A stretch of 64,000 nt of DNA from Hordeum vulgare subsp. vulgare (GCF_904849725.1 NC_058523.1:171908689-171972688), one strand, 5' to 3'. Counted from the first letter of the stretch, positions 45,370-57,387 are shown. Program-made: numbers and translations. Notes: generated by a model not told the origin, from the letters alone.

Positions 45370-46885
45370 TGATACGTCCATTTTGCATCATGATTTCATG
45401 TTGATATTTATTACTTTATGGGCTGTTACTACACTTCACGGTACAATACTTATGCCTTTTCTCTCTTATTTTACAAGGTTTACAAGAAGAGGGAGAATGT
45501 TGGCAGCTGGAATTCTGGCCTGAAAAAGGAGCAAGTTTGAGATACCTATTCTGTGAAACTCCAAAACCCGTGAAAATCAACGAGGATTTATTTTGGAATT
45601 TATAAAAAATACTGGGTGGAAGAAGTACCAGAGGGGAGCCACCAGGAGGCCACAAGCCTGTTAGGCGTGGCCTACCCCCGTGGCCGCGCCTAGGGGCCTT
45701 GTGGGCTCCCTATTGGCCCTCTGGCTCCCATCTTTTGCTATAAGGAGGGTTTTGTTCCAGAAAAAATCAGGAGGAGGCTTTCGGGAGGAATCGCCGCCGC
45801 CACGAGGTGGAACTTGAGTAGAACCAATCTAGAGCTTCGGTAGGGCAGTCCTGTCGGGGAAACTTCCATCCCGGAGGGGGCAATCGTCGCCATCGTCATC
45901 ACCAACACTCCTCTCATCGGAGGGGACTCATCACCATCAACATCTTCATCAGCACCATCTCATCTCCAAACCCTATATCATCTCTTGTAACCAATCTCCG
46001 TCTCGCGACTCTGATTGGTACTTGTAAGGTTGCTAGTAGTGTTAATTACTCTTTGTAGTTCATGCTAGTTGGATTACTCGGTGGAAAATTATATGTTCAG
46101 ATCCTTGATGCTATTCAATACCTCTCTGGTCATGAACATAATTATGCTTTGTGAGTAGTTACTTTTGTTCCTGAGGACATGGGACAAGTCTTGCTATAAG
46201 TAGTCATGTGAATTTGGTATTCGTTCGATATTTTGATGCGTTGTATGTTGTTTTTCCTCTAGTGGTTTTATGTGAACGTCGACTACATAACACTTCACCA
46301 TTATTTGAGCCTAGAGGAAGGCATTGGGAAGTAGTAATTAGATGATGGGTTGCTAGAGTGACAGAAGCTTAAACCCTAGTTTATGCGTTGCTTCGTAAGG
46401 GGTTGATTTGGATCCACTAGTTTAATGTTATAGTTAGACTTTGTCTTAATTCTTCATTCATAGTTGCGGATGCTTGCGAGAGGGGTTAATCATAAGTGGG
46501 ATGTTTGTCCAAGTAAGGGCATCACCCAAGCACCGGTCCACCCACATATCAAACTATGAAAGTAGCGAACGCAAATCTTATGAACGTGATGAAAACTAGG
46601 TTGACAGAAATTCCCATGTGTCCTCGGGAGCACTTTACCTCCTATAAGAGTTTGTCCAGGATTTTCCCTTGCTACAAAAGGGATTGGGCCATTTTTCTGC
46701 ACCTTTGTTACTTGCTACTTGCTACGAATCATCTTATCACACAACTATCTGTTACCAATAATTTCAGTGCTTGCAGAGAATACCTTGTTGAAAACCACTT
46801 GTCAGATCCTTCTGATCCTCGTTGAGTTCGACACTCTTACTTATCAAAAGGACTACGATAGATCCCCTACACTTGTGGGTCATCA
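45370..46885 (+). repeat. 5' LTR of the Athila-type element
   Basis: Direct repeat of 53711-55223. TATAAGGA at 45739-45746 is the likely TATA box. Contains an inverted repeat CAAGCCTGTTAGGCGTGGCC...GGCCGCGCCTAGGGG at 45651-45705. Confidence 0.94.
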
Positions 46886-46896
46886 AGACTCCTTTC

Positions 46897-46915
46897 TGGC
46901 GTTGCTGCCGGGGAG
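46897..46915 (+). other. Primer binding site of the Athila-type element
   Basis: TGGCGTTGCTGCCGGGGAG, tRNA-Asp-type (TGGCGCCGTTGCC consensus, two changes), 11 bases after the LTR. Confidence 0.8.
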
Positions 46916-46991
46916 TGAAGTGCCTTTGGTAAGTGGAATTTGGTAAGGAAACATTTATATAGTGTGCTGAAATTTATTGTCACTTGTCACT

Positions 46992-48030
46992 ATGGAAACT
47001 AATCTTTTGAGCAGCTTGTTCCAGGTATCTTCACCTTGAACGGAAGCACAAAGAGTTTCTCCTCAACCTGCTGCACCTACTGAAAATATTTGATTTGAAT
47101 TTCCTTCGGGTGTGCTTGAGAAACTGCTGGCTAATCCTTTTACAGGAGATGGGACATCACATCCCGACTTACATCTAATCTATGTAGATGAAGTTTGTGG
47201 TTTATTTAAGTTTGTAGGTTTGCACAAGGATGAGGTCAAGAAGAAGGTATTTCCCTTATCTTTGAGGGATAAAGCATTGACATGGTATAGGCTATGTGAT
47301 GATACTGGATCAAGGGACTACAACTGATTGAAATTGGAATTTCATCAAAAAAAATTATCATATGCATTTGGTACATCGTGATCGGAATTAAATCTACAAT
47401 TTCTGGCCTCGTGATAGAGAAAGTATTGCTCAAGATTTGGGGAGGCTTAAGTCAATGTTATATTCATGCCCCAACCATGAGCTCTCGAGAGAAATTATTA
47501 TTCAGAACTTCTATGCTCGGGTTTCTCATGATAATCGCACCATGCTTGGCACTTCTTGTACCGGTTCTTTTATGAAGAGAGATATTGACTTCAAATGGAA
47601 TTTATTGGAAAGAATTAAACGCAACTCTGAAGATTGGGAGTTTGATGAAGGTAAGGAGTCAGGTATGAATCTCAAGTTTGATTGCATTAAATCCTTTGTC
47701 GAAACAAATACTTTTTGTGATTTTAGCGCTAAATATGGACTTGACGCTGAAATAGTAGCTTCATTGTGTGATTCATTTGCTGCTCATATCAATCTCCCTA
47801 AAGAGAAGTGGTTTAAATATCATCCTCCCTTAGAAGTCAATGTAGTTAAACCCGACCCAATTGAAGAGAAAGTCATTGCTTATAATGATCCTATTGTTCC
47901 CAGTGTTTACATTGAGAAACCACCTTTCCCTGTTAGGATAAAGGATCATTCTAAAGCTTCAACTGTGATACGTAGGGGCTACATTAGAACACCTACACCC
48001 CCTGAGAAATTAGAGTTGAACCTAGCATTG
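46992..48030 (+). pseudogene. Athila-type gag, broken
   Basis: Starts at ATG 46992, with TGA at 47037-47039. Capsid blocks: LANPFTGDGTSHPDLHLIYV, FKFVGLHKDEVKKKVFPLSL, LTWYRLCDDTGSRDYN with TGA at 47325-47327. A +1 shift in an A-rich run near 47346-47350 and TAA near 47393 follow. It resumes as GRLKSMLYSCPNHELSREII and FKWNLLERIKRNSEDWEF (47437-47640), and reads on to IEKPPFPVRIKDHSKAST. Loss of one base near 48010-48040 shifts it again. There is no zinc knuckle. Confidence 0.87.
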
Positions 48031-49500
48031 CTATTATCAAAGATCTTCTGTCCGACAATGTTAAGGGCCATGATATTCACTTGTGTGAAGATGCTTCTAG
48101 AATTGCTAAACCTCATTCTAGAGACAAACATAGGCCTGTTGTTGGCATGCCTGTTGTTTCTGTTAAGATAGGAGATCATTGTTATCATGATTTATGTGAC
48201 GTGAGTGCTAGTGTTAGTGCAATACCTCAATCTCTATATGATGAAATTAAAGATGAGATTGCACCTGTTGAGATGGAACCTATTGATGTCACTATTCAGC
48301 TTGCCAATAGAGATACTATATGCCCTTTGGGAATTGTTAGAGATGTTGAAGTCTTGTGTGGTAAAACTAAGTATCCTGCTGATTTTCTCGTTCTTGATAC
48401 CACACAAGATAGCTTTTGTCCCATCATATTTGGCAGACCTTTCCTCAATACTGTCAATGCTCATATTGACTGTGAGAAGCAAATTGTCACTGTTGGCTTT
48501 GAAGGTGTGTCACATGAATTCAATTTCTCCAAGTTTGGTAGACAACCTCATGAAAAATAATTGTCTAGTAAGGATGAAATTATTGCTCTAGCTTCTATTG
48601 CGGTGCCTCCTACTGATCCTTTAGAGCAATACTTGCTGGAGCATGAAAATAATATGCATATGGATGAAAGGGATGAGATAGATAGAGTTATCTTTGAACA
48701 ACATCCTATCCTGAAGAATAATTTGCCTGTTGAACTACTTGGAGATCCACCCCCACCAAAGGGTGATCCTGTGTTCGAGCTTAAGAAGTTACCTGATACT
48801 CTTTAGTATGCTTATCTTGATGAAAAGTAGATATATCTAGTTATTATTATTGCTAGCTTTTCGGAGCATGAAGAAAAGAAATTATTGAAAACTCTGAGGA
48901 AGCACCGTGCTGCTATTGGATATACTCTTGATGATATTAAGGGAATTAGTCCTACTCTATGCTAGCACAAAATTAAAACCGATCATGATTCCAAACTAGT
49001 AGATGAACATCAACGAAGATTAAATCCTAAATGAAAGAGGTAGTAAGAAAAGAAATACTAAAGTTCTAGGAAGCAGGTATTATCTATCTTGTTGCTCGTA
49101 GTGATTGGGTAAGTCCGGTGCATTGCGTTCCTAAGAAGGGAGGTATTACTGTTGTCCCTAATGATGAAGATGAATTGATCCCACAGAGGATTATTACTGG
49201 TTATAGGATGGTGATCGATTTTAGATGGTTATTCTGGTTTCTCCCAAATACCAGTTGCACAATCTGATCAGGAGAAAACCACTTTCACCTGCCCTTTCGG
49301 TACCTTTGCTTATAGATGTATGCCTTTTGGCTTATGTAATGCACCTGCTACCTTTCAAAGATGTATGATGGCTATATTCTCTGACTTTTCTAAAAAGATT
49401 GTTGTGGTTTTCATCGATGACTTCTCCGTCTACGGGTCTTCTTTTGATGATTGCCTCAGCAACCTTGATCGAGTTTTGTAGAGATGTAAAGATACCAATC
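48031..49500 (+). pseudogene. Athila-type protease and reverse transcriptase, with RT core deletion
   Basis: Protease region 48081-48560: HCYHDLCDVSASVSAIP, where the active-site Gly of D-x-G is Ser (AGT at 48204). TAA at 48558, TAG at 48804, TAG near 48828, TAG near 48962, then a one-base loss near 49031 and TAG near 49067. RT: HCVPKKGGITVVPND, YRMVIDF and then directly GYSGFSQIPV at about 49220-49226. The blocks normally between these (RT motifs 1-2 with the first catalytic Asp) are deleted. The second catalytic pair is kept (FIDDFSVYG, 49410-49436). TAG at 49479-49481. Confidence 0.87.
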
Positions 49501-51668
49501 TTGCCTTGAACTGGGAGAAGTGCCACTTTATGCTTAATGAAGGCATCGTCTTAGGACATAAAATTTCTGAAAGAGGTATTGAAGTCGATAAGGCTAAGGT
49601 TGATGCGGTCGAGAAAATGCCATGCCCTACAGATATCAAAGGTATAAGAAGTTTCCTTGGTCATGCTGGTTTCTATAGAAGGTTCATTAAGGAAGTTTCT
49701 AAGATTTCTAGGCCTCTTACCAATCTCTTGCAAAAGGATATTCCTTTTGTTTTTGACGATGATTGTGAGGAAGCCTTCGAAATACTTAAAAAAGCCTTCA
49801 TAACTGCGCCTATTGTTCAACCACCCGATTGGAACTTACCTTTTGAAATCATGTGTGATGCTAGTGATTATGTTGTTGGTGTTGTTCTAGGACAAAGAGT
49901 TGATAAGAAGTTGAATTTTATTCATTATGCTAGTAAAACTCTAGACGGTGCCCAAAGAAACTATGCTACTACTGAAAAGGAATTTTTAGCAGTCGTGTTT
50001 GCATGTGAAAAGTTTAGATCTTACATAGTTTATTCCAAAGTCACTATTCACACTGATCACGCTGGTATTAAGTATCTCATGGAAAAGAAAGATGCTAAAC
50101 CTAGACTTATCAGATTGGTTCTCTTGCTACAAGAATTTGATTTGCATGTTGTTGATAGGAAGGGTGCTGAGAACCCCGTAGCAGATAACTTGTCTAGGTT
50201 GGAGAATGTTCTTGATGACCCACAACCTATTGATGATAGATTTCCTTATGAGCAATTGAATGTCATGAATGCTTCACGTCGTACACCGTGGTATGCTGAT
50301 TATGCAAATTATATCGTTGCCAAATATATACCACCTAGTTTCACATACCAGCAGAAGAAGAAATTCTTCTTTGATTTGAGACATTACTTCTGGGATGATC
50401 CTCACCTTTATAAGGAAGGAGTAGATGGTGTTATTAGACGTTGTGTACCTGAGAATGAACAGGGACAGATCCTATAGAAGTGTCACTCCGAGGCTTACAG
50501 AGGACATCATGCGGGAGATATAACTCCACACAAGGTATTGCAATCAGGTTTCTATTGGTCCACTCTCTTCAAGGATGCCCGTAAGTTTGTCTTCTCTTGC
50601 GATGAATGTCAAAGAATAGGTAATATCAGTAAACGTCAGGAGATGCCTATGAATTATGCACTTGTCATTGAATCATTTGATGTTTGGGGCTTTGATTATA
50701 TGGGACCTTTTCCAAAATCCAATGGGTACACTCATATCCTAGTTGATGTTGATTACGTTACTAAGTGGGTAGAAGCTATCCCAACTAGTAGTGCTGATCA
50801 CAACACCTCTATCAGGATGCTTAAAGAAGTTATTTTCCCTAGATTTGGAGTCCCTAGATATCTAATGACCGATGGTGGTTCACATTTCATTCATGGTGCT
50901 TTCCGTAAAACGCTTGCTAAGTATGATGTCAACCATAGAGTTGCATCTCCTTATCATCCTCAGTCCAGTGGTCAAGTAGAGTTAAGTAATATTGAGATTA
51001 AACTAATTCTGCAGAAGACCGTTAATAGGTCTAGAAAGAATTGGTCTAAGAAGCTTGATGATGCTCTATGGGCTTATAGAACTGCTTATAAGAATCCCAT
51101 GGGCATGTCCCCGTACAAAATGGTTTACGGTAAAGCATGGCATTTACCTCTTGAGCTAGAGCATAATTCTTATTGGGCAATCAAAGAGATCAACTTTGAT
51201 TTCAAACTTGCTGGTGAGAAGAGGTTATTTGATATTAGCTCACTCGATGAGTGGAGAACTCAGGCATATGAAAATGCCAAGTTGTTCAAAGAAAAGGTTA
51301 AGAGGTGGCATGATAAAAGGATACAAAAACATGAGTTCAATGTAGGTGATTATGTCTTGCTATACAATTCTCGTTTAAGATTTTTTGCACGCAAGCTTCT
51401 CTCTAAATGGGAAGGTCCCTACATTTTTGAGGAAGTGTATCGTTCCGGTGCCATCAAGATCAACAACACGGAAGGTAATTTTCCGAGAGTGGTAAATGGG
51501 CAAAGAATCAAGCATTATATCTCAGGTACTCCCATAAATGCTGAAAGCAATATTATTAATACCATAACTCCACAGGAGTACATAAGGGATATTTATCAGC
51601 CTGTTTCAGACTCCAAAAACGAAGAGGTATGTGATTCGGTAAGTAAACCGACTCAAAAACTTTTCTAG
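49501..51668 (+). pseudogene. Athila-type RT end, RNase H and integrase
   Basis: One frame from 49506 to 51668 broken only by TAG at 50475-50477. It contains [30 protein letters not shown], RNase H ([32 protein letters not shown]), then the integrase zinc region (GHH...CDECQRIG) and core with WGFDYMGPFP, LMTDGGSHF and SSGQVELSN, so D, D and E are all present. The integrase C-terminal region (WEGPYIFEEVYRSGAIKI) and a short unique tail end at TAG 51666-51668. This is the best preserved part of the element; a single stop separates RNase H from integrase. Confidence 0.9.
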
Positions 51669-51689
51669 TAGGAAATTTTCTCTATTTTG

Positions 51690-51790
51690 GAATTTTTAGA
51701 AAAATTTAAAGTAGTCCGGAAAGCGCACGAGGAGGCGACAAGCCTGCTAGGCGCGGCCTACCTCTGGTCGTGCCTAGGGGGCTTGTGACA
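51690..51790 (+). repeat. Internal segment similar to the element's own LTR
   Basis: TTGGAATTTTTAGAAAAATT, then GAGGAGGCGACAAGCCTGC and GGGGGCTTGTGA, parallels 45592-45710 and 53935-54045 of the LTRs (TTGGAATTTATAAAAAATAC, AGGAGGCCACAAGCCTGYTA). It begins ~20 bases after the integrase stop. Confidence 0.65.
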
Positions 51791-51800
51791 ATGGATCCTG

Positions 51801-52073
51801 GAGGCTAGGCTCGAAGCAATGGATCAACAAGTCTTCAAGAGCCAAGGGATGGTGGAACGCAGACTCAACGCCAACCACATGATGATCACGGAGTTCACCA
51901 ACAAGCACAAGATCAACGCCAACGACATCGGGAAGCACCTCTTCAGGCTCTATGACAGAATTGATGACCTCCAAGCCCAGATCTACGACCTGCAGAACCA
52001 AAACTGTGAGTGTGAGTATGGATTTAAATCAATATGGTTGGCTGCAGATTTGAGGATTCTGGAGACTCGATGA
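51801..52073 (+). CDS. Small coiled-coil ORF after integrase in the Athila-type element
   Basis: The frame from 51819 (ATG) gives 84 codons, and it is open six codons further upstream (EARLEA) without an ATG. The sequence is strongly helical with heptad-like spacing: VFKSQGMVERRLNANHMMIT, IGKHLFRLYDRIDDLQAQIY, DLQNQNCE. It ends at TGA 52071-52073. It lies about 130 bases after integrase on the same strand, the place where Athila elements carry an extra ORF. It is too short for an envelope protein and has no signal peptide or transmembrane segment. Function unknown; self-association is inferred from composition. Confidence 0.5.
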   Translation, partial: EARLEAMDQQVFKSQGMVERRLNANHMMITEFTNKHKINANDIGKHLFRLYDRIDDLQAQIYDLQNQNCECEYGFKSIWLAADLRILETR

Positions 52074-53710
52074 TCTTTCCATGATGGAGCACCTATGCCT
52101 TCGAAGACGGAGTATCAAACCCAGGTTGCAACAACTCCACCACCATCACCTTCGAAGGAAGACAACTAAGCACGGGTATGGGCAATCCCCTTGGCTTGTG
52201 AAAAGCTTGGGGGAGTTGCCCCGGTATCGTATCACCATCACATCTTTTGCCTTTACCTTATCTTAGTGTGATCCTTTTTGGTTTTATCTTTCTCTAGTAG
52301 AATAAAGTTCTTAGTGTTTTAGGCTTGAGTTTTTCTTTGTGTCACCCCGATGTATTCGAGCTCGTGAGTCATATAATAAAGAGTGTTTTAGTTAAGGGTC
52401 TTGCCTCATGCCATGAGCTGAAAGAAAAGAATGATGAAAAAACAAAAGCATGAAAGATCAAGTAATGATCTTATGGGAAGTGATGGCTTCACATATAAAA
52501 AGAATGTTGATTGAAACTTGTTGTGAGTGGACAAACGTAGACCTTGGTCATTGTTGCAATTAATAGGAAGTAATAAAGAAGGAGAGGTTCACATATAAAT
52601 ATATCATCTTGGACACCATCTATGACTGTGCACACTCATTAAACTATTACATGATTAGAAGTAGATGTTGGACAAGGAAGACAACATAATGAATTATGTT
52701 TGCTTGGTTCCGAACAATGTTATATGACTAGAGATCCCTTAGCATGTGACGCTTGCTTCCACCTCATATCAGCCTAAACTTTCGCACTAAGTAGAGATAC
52801 TACTTGTGCATCCATAAACCTTCAACCCAGTTTTGCCATGAGAGTCCACCATACCTACCTATGGATTGAAGAAGATCCCTCAAGTAAGTTGTCATCGATG
52901 GAAGCAATAAGAATTGCTCCCTAAATATGTATGATCTATTAGTGTGTGGAAAATAAGCTTTGTACGAACTTGTGATGAGGAAGACATAGAAGTGACAGAC
53001 TGCATAATAAAGTTCTTTATCACAGGAGGCAATATAAAGTGACGTTCCTTCACACTAAGAGGTCACACATCCAAACCGCAAAAGTGCATGACAACCTCTG
53101 CTTCCCTCTGCGAAGGGCCTATCTTGTACCTTTACTTTTTGCTCTTAAAAGTGTCATGGTGATCGACACCGATTCCTTATTTCTCCTTTATCTTAGCTAA
53201 TGTCATATGCTAGGGAAAGATATATATTCATTTGTCAACTTGGAAGTAAGTATTCATGAATTATTATTGTTGACATTACCCTTGAGGTAAATAGTTGGCA
53301 TGCGAAATTATAAGCCCATATCTTTCTCTGTGTCCGACTGAAACTTTGATCTCATGAGTACCACGTGAGTTGTAGCAATTGTAGAAGACGAAAGGATGAT
53401 TGAGTATGTGGATTTGCTTTACAAGCTCTTATTTGGCTCTTTCTGATGTTATGATAAATTGCAATTGTTTCAATGACTAAAGGTTATTGCTTGTTAATTC
53501 TCAATAAGGTTCTTGATCCATACTTTACTTTGTGAAGGAATTATCACTTTAGCATAAGAGATTACATGATGATATTGATATTCTAATTATGATCATGATG
53601 TCTGCATGTCCGTATTTTGTTTTGTCGACACCTCTATCTCCAAACATGTGGGCTTATTTATTGATCTCGGTTTCCGCTTGAGGACAAGCGAAGTCTAAGC
53701 TTGGGGGAGT
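52074..53710 (+). other. Long 3' untranslated region of the Athila-type element with two polypurine tracts
   Basis: No ORF supported over 1.6 kb. AAGCTTGGGGGAGT occurs twice: at 52202-52215, followed by TGCCCCGGTATC, and at 53697-53710 next to the right LTR. Confidence 0.7.
53697..53710 (+). other. Polypurine tract of the Athila-type element
   Basis: AAGCTTGGGGGAGT directly before the 3' LTR. Confidence 0.85.
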
Positions 53711-55223
53711 AGATACGTCCATTTTGCATCATGCTTTTATGTTGATATTTATTGCTTTATGGGTTGTTAGTACACTTCACGGTACAATACTTATGCCTTT
53801 TCTCTCTTATTTTACAAGGTTTACATGAAGAGGGAGAATGCCGGCAGCTGGAATTCTGGCCTAAAAAGGAGCAAGTTTGATATACCTATTCTGTGCAACT
53901 CCAAAAGCCGTGAAAATAAATCAGGAATTATTTTGGAATTTACAAAAAATACTGGGTGGAAGAAGTACCAGAGGGGAGCCACCAGGAGGCCACAAGCCTG
54001 CTAGGCGCGGCCTACCCCCTGGCCGCGCCTAATGGGCTTGTAGGCTCTCAGTTGTCCCGCTGGCTCCCATCTTTTGCTATAAGTAGAGTTTCGTTCTAGA
54101 AAAAATCAGGAGGAGGCTTTCGGGAGGAATCGCCGCCGCTACGAGGCGGAACTTGAGCGGAACCAATCTAAAGTTCCGGCAGGGCCGTCCTGCCGGGGAA
54201 ACTTCCCTCCCGGAGGGGGAAATCATCGCCATCGTCATCACCAACACTCCTCTCATCGGAGGGGACTCATCACCATCAACATCTTCTCAGCACCATCTCA
54301 TCTCCAAACCCTAGATCATCTCTTGGAACCAATCTCCATCTTGCGACTCCGATTGGTACTTGTAAGGTTGCTAGTAGTGTTAATTACTCTTTATAGTTGA
54401 TGCTAGTTGGATTACTTGGTGGAAGATTATATGTTCAGATCATTGATTCTATTCAATACCTCTATGGTCATGAACATAATTATGCTTTGTGAGTAGTTAC
54501 TTTTGTTCCTGAGGACATGGGATAAGTCTTGCTATAAGTAGTCATGTGAATTTGGTATTCGTTCGATATTTTGATGCGTTGTATGTTGTTTTTCCTCTAG
54601 TGGTCTTATGTGAATTTTGCCTACATAACACTTCACCATTATTTGGGCCTAGAGGAAGGCATTGGAAAGTATTAAGTAGATGATAGGTTGCTAGAGTGAC
54701 AGAAGCTTAAACCCTAGATTATGCATTGCTTCGTAAGGGGCTGATCTGAATCCAGTAGTTTAATGCTATGGTTAGGCTTTGTCTTAATTCATCTTTCATA
54801 GTTGTGGATGCTTGCGACATGGGTTAATCATAAGTGGGATGTTTGTCCAAGTAAGGGCAGCACCCAAGCACCGGTCCACGCACATATCAAACTATCAAAG
54901 TAGCGAACGCGAATCTTATGAACATGATGAAAACTAGCTTGACATAAATTCCCATGTGTTCTCGGGAGCGCTTTACCTCCTATAAGAGTTTGTCCAGGCT
55001 TGTCCCTTGGTACAAAAGGGATTGGGACATTTTGCTGCACCTTTGTTACTTGCTACTTGCTATGAATCATCTTATCACACAATAATCTTTTACTGATAAT
55101 TTCAGTGCTTGCAGAGAATACCTTGCTGAAAACTACTTGTCAGATCCTTCTGCTCCTCGTTGGGTTCGACACTCTTACTTATCGAAAGGACTACGATAGA
55201 TCCCCTACACTTTAGGGTCATCA
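53711..55223 (+). repeat. 3' LTR of the Athila-type element
   Basis: Copy of 45370-46885; the first base differs (AGATACG instead of TGATACG). TATA box TATAAGTA at 54078-54085. Ends GGGTCATCA, followed by ATGAG (target duplication). Confidence 0.94.
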
Positions 55224-55228
55224 ATGAG

Positions 55229-56144
55229 AAACCGAACTGGTATCAAATACCTAGACACCAAAACGATAGTTGGTGAGATACACATCAATAACATGTATAT
55301 CAAATATACCTTGTTTCGTGTTGGCCGCCTTCTTATCGGCCAGATATTTGGGACAGTTCCGCTTGAAGTGACCATTCCCCTTGCAATGATAAGACTCAGT
55401 TTCCGGCTTAGGTCCAGCCTTGGGTTTCTTCGTGGGAGGGGCAACTGCTTTGTCACTCTTCTTGGAGTTATCCTTCTTTCCCTTGCTTTTTTTTAAATTG
55501 GTGGTCTTATTGACCAGCAACACTTGATGTTCTTTCTGGATTTGAAACTTAGCGACTTTCACCATCGCAAACAACTCGGCGAGCGATTTATTCATCCCTT
55601 GCATGTTGTAGTTCAACACAAAGCTTTTTTAGCTAGGTGGTAGTGATTGAAGAACTCTGTTAGTGATTGCTTCTCGCAGGAGAGCAATTCCCAGCTCAGC
55701 TAGACGGTTAGAGTACCCAATCATTCTGAGCACATGTTCACTGACAAACATGTTCTCCTCCATTTTGCAACCATCGAACTTATCAGAGGTCTCATTCCTC
55801 TCGATCCGAGCATTCTTCTCAAAGATAAACTTCAACTCCTGGAACATCTCATATGCTCCATGACGTTCAAAACGTCTTTGAAGTCCCGGTTCTAAGCCAT
55901 ACAAAACTGCACATTGAACTACTAAGTAGTCACCCCGACGCGGCTGCCACGCATTCATAACGTCCCGGGTCGCCGGTTGGGGTGGTGCTTCACATAACAG
56001 CGCATCAAGGACATATTGCTTTTGGGAAACCGTGAGGATAAGCCTCAGATTACGGGCCTAGTAAACAAAGTTGCTTCCATCATCTTTCAGCTTAGCTTTC
56101 TCTAGGAACACATTAAAATTCAAGGGTGCTACTGCGTGATCCAT
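55229..56144 (-). pseudogene. Angela-type gag and protease start
   Basis: Minus-strand ATG at 56144-56142. One frame runs throughout, with an in-frame stop at codon 29, TAA near 55629 and TAG near 55250. It reads NAWQPRRGDYLVV, YEMFQELKFIFEKNARIERN, SEHVLRMIGYSNRLAELG, then the Lys-rich KSKGKKDNSKKSDK and the zinc knuckle YHCKGNGHFKRNC, whose first Cys is Ser (TCT, about 55394-55396). The protease motif before the insertion reads F-D-T-S-S where D-T-G-S is the family norm. The frame continues beyond the Athila-type insertion at 45369. Confidence 0.87.
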
Positions 56145-57373
56145 TGATCTACAACATAAGTTTGCAAAGATTACATAGACTATGTTCAAGATAATTGAGT
56201 TTAGTTAATCGTATTACTAATAAATTCCCACTCAAATTGACATTCCTCTAGTCATTCGAGTGACACATGATCCAAATTTACTAACTCAAGTCTGAGCATC
56301 ACGTGAGTTGAGTTAGCTTCAATGGTGAATATCTCTATGTTGATCATATCTACTATATGACTCGTGTTCGACCTTTCGGTCTCTTGTGTTCCGAGGCCAT
56401 GTCTATACATGCTAGGCTCGTCAAGTTTAAACCGAGTGTTCCGCGTGTGCAACTATTTTGCACCCGTTGTATGTGAACGTATAGTCTATCACACCGGATC
56501 ATCACGTGGTGTCTCGAAATGACGAATTGTCGCACCGGTGCACACTCAGGGAGAACATAGTTTTATCTTGAAATTTTAGTGAGGGATCACCTTATAATGC
56601 TACCGTCGTCCTAAACAAAATAAGTTGCATAAAAGGATTAACATCACATGCAAGTCATAAGTGACATGATATGACCATGAACTTGTGCTTTTGATATCCA
56701 TCTTCAAAGCACCGACATGACCTCCATCGTCTCCTGCACCACACCATGATCTCCATCATTGTGCTGCCATCGAGGTTGTCGCCCTAATTATGATATTGCT
56801 ACTAAAGCTACTGAACTAGCGATAAATCAAAGCATCACCAAGCGAAAAATAATTAAAGACAACCCTATGGCTCCTGCCGGTTGCCGTAGCATCGACATGC
56901 AAGTCGATATTTAACTATTACAATATGATCATCTCATACATCAAATATATCATTTCATGTCTTTAGCCATATCATATCACATCATACCCTGCAAAAATAA
57001 GTTGGACGTCCTCTAATTTGTTGTTGCATGTTTTATGTGGCTGCTATGGGTATCTAGCATGATCGCATCTTGCTTACGCAAAACCACAACGGTGATATAC
57101 AAGTTGCTATTTAACCTTCTCCAAGGACTGGCTCTGTAAAATCCAATTCAACTAAAGTAGGAGAAACAGACACCCACCAGCCATCTTGATGCAGCAAGTT
57201 CCATGGTAGTCGATGAAACGGTCTCTCGTAAGCGTACGAGTAATGTTGGCCCGGGCCGCTTCATCCAGCAATACCACCGAATCAAGAAAAGACTAATTAG
57301 GGAAGCAATCTGAATATCAACGCTCACAAACTCCTTTTTGTTCTACTCGAGATGTCAGCTACGCATAAACCTA
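56145..57373 (-). other. Leader of the Angela-type element
   Basis: No gene; 1.2 kb between primer site and gag on the minus strand, as usual for BARE/Angela elements, whose long leaders hold packaging and translation signals. No specific structure assigned by eye. Confidence 0.65.
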
Positions 57374-57387
57374 GCTCATGATGCCAC
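57374..57387 (-). other. Primer binding site of the Angela-type element, degenerate
   Basis: On the minus strand GTGGCATCATGAGC where TGGTATCAGAGC is the tRNA-Met-type norm: one substitution and one extra base. Confidence 0.7.

Larger units (their letters stand above)
45370..55223 (+). mobile_element. Athila-type gypsy retrotransposon (WHAM/Sabrina-like), complete in structure, coding-defective
   Basis: LTRs 45370-46885 and 53711-55223 (about 1.5 kb, start TGATACGTCC, end GTCATCA), a tRNA-Asp-type primer site, gag-pol, a small coiled-coil ORF, a long 3' untranslated region and a polypurine tract AAGCTTGGGGGAGT. Target duplication GTGAG/ATGAG. The gypsy order with a retained long 3' non-coding part after integrase fits the Athila group; the Triticeae family name is my inference from the LTR start. 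Inserted in the protease region of the Angela-type element. Confidence 0.9.
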
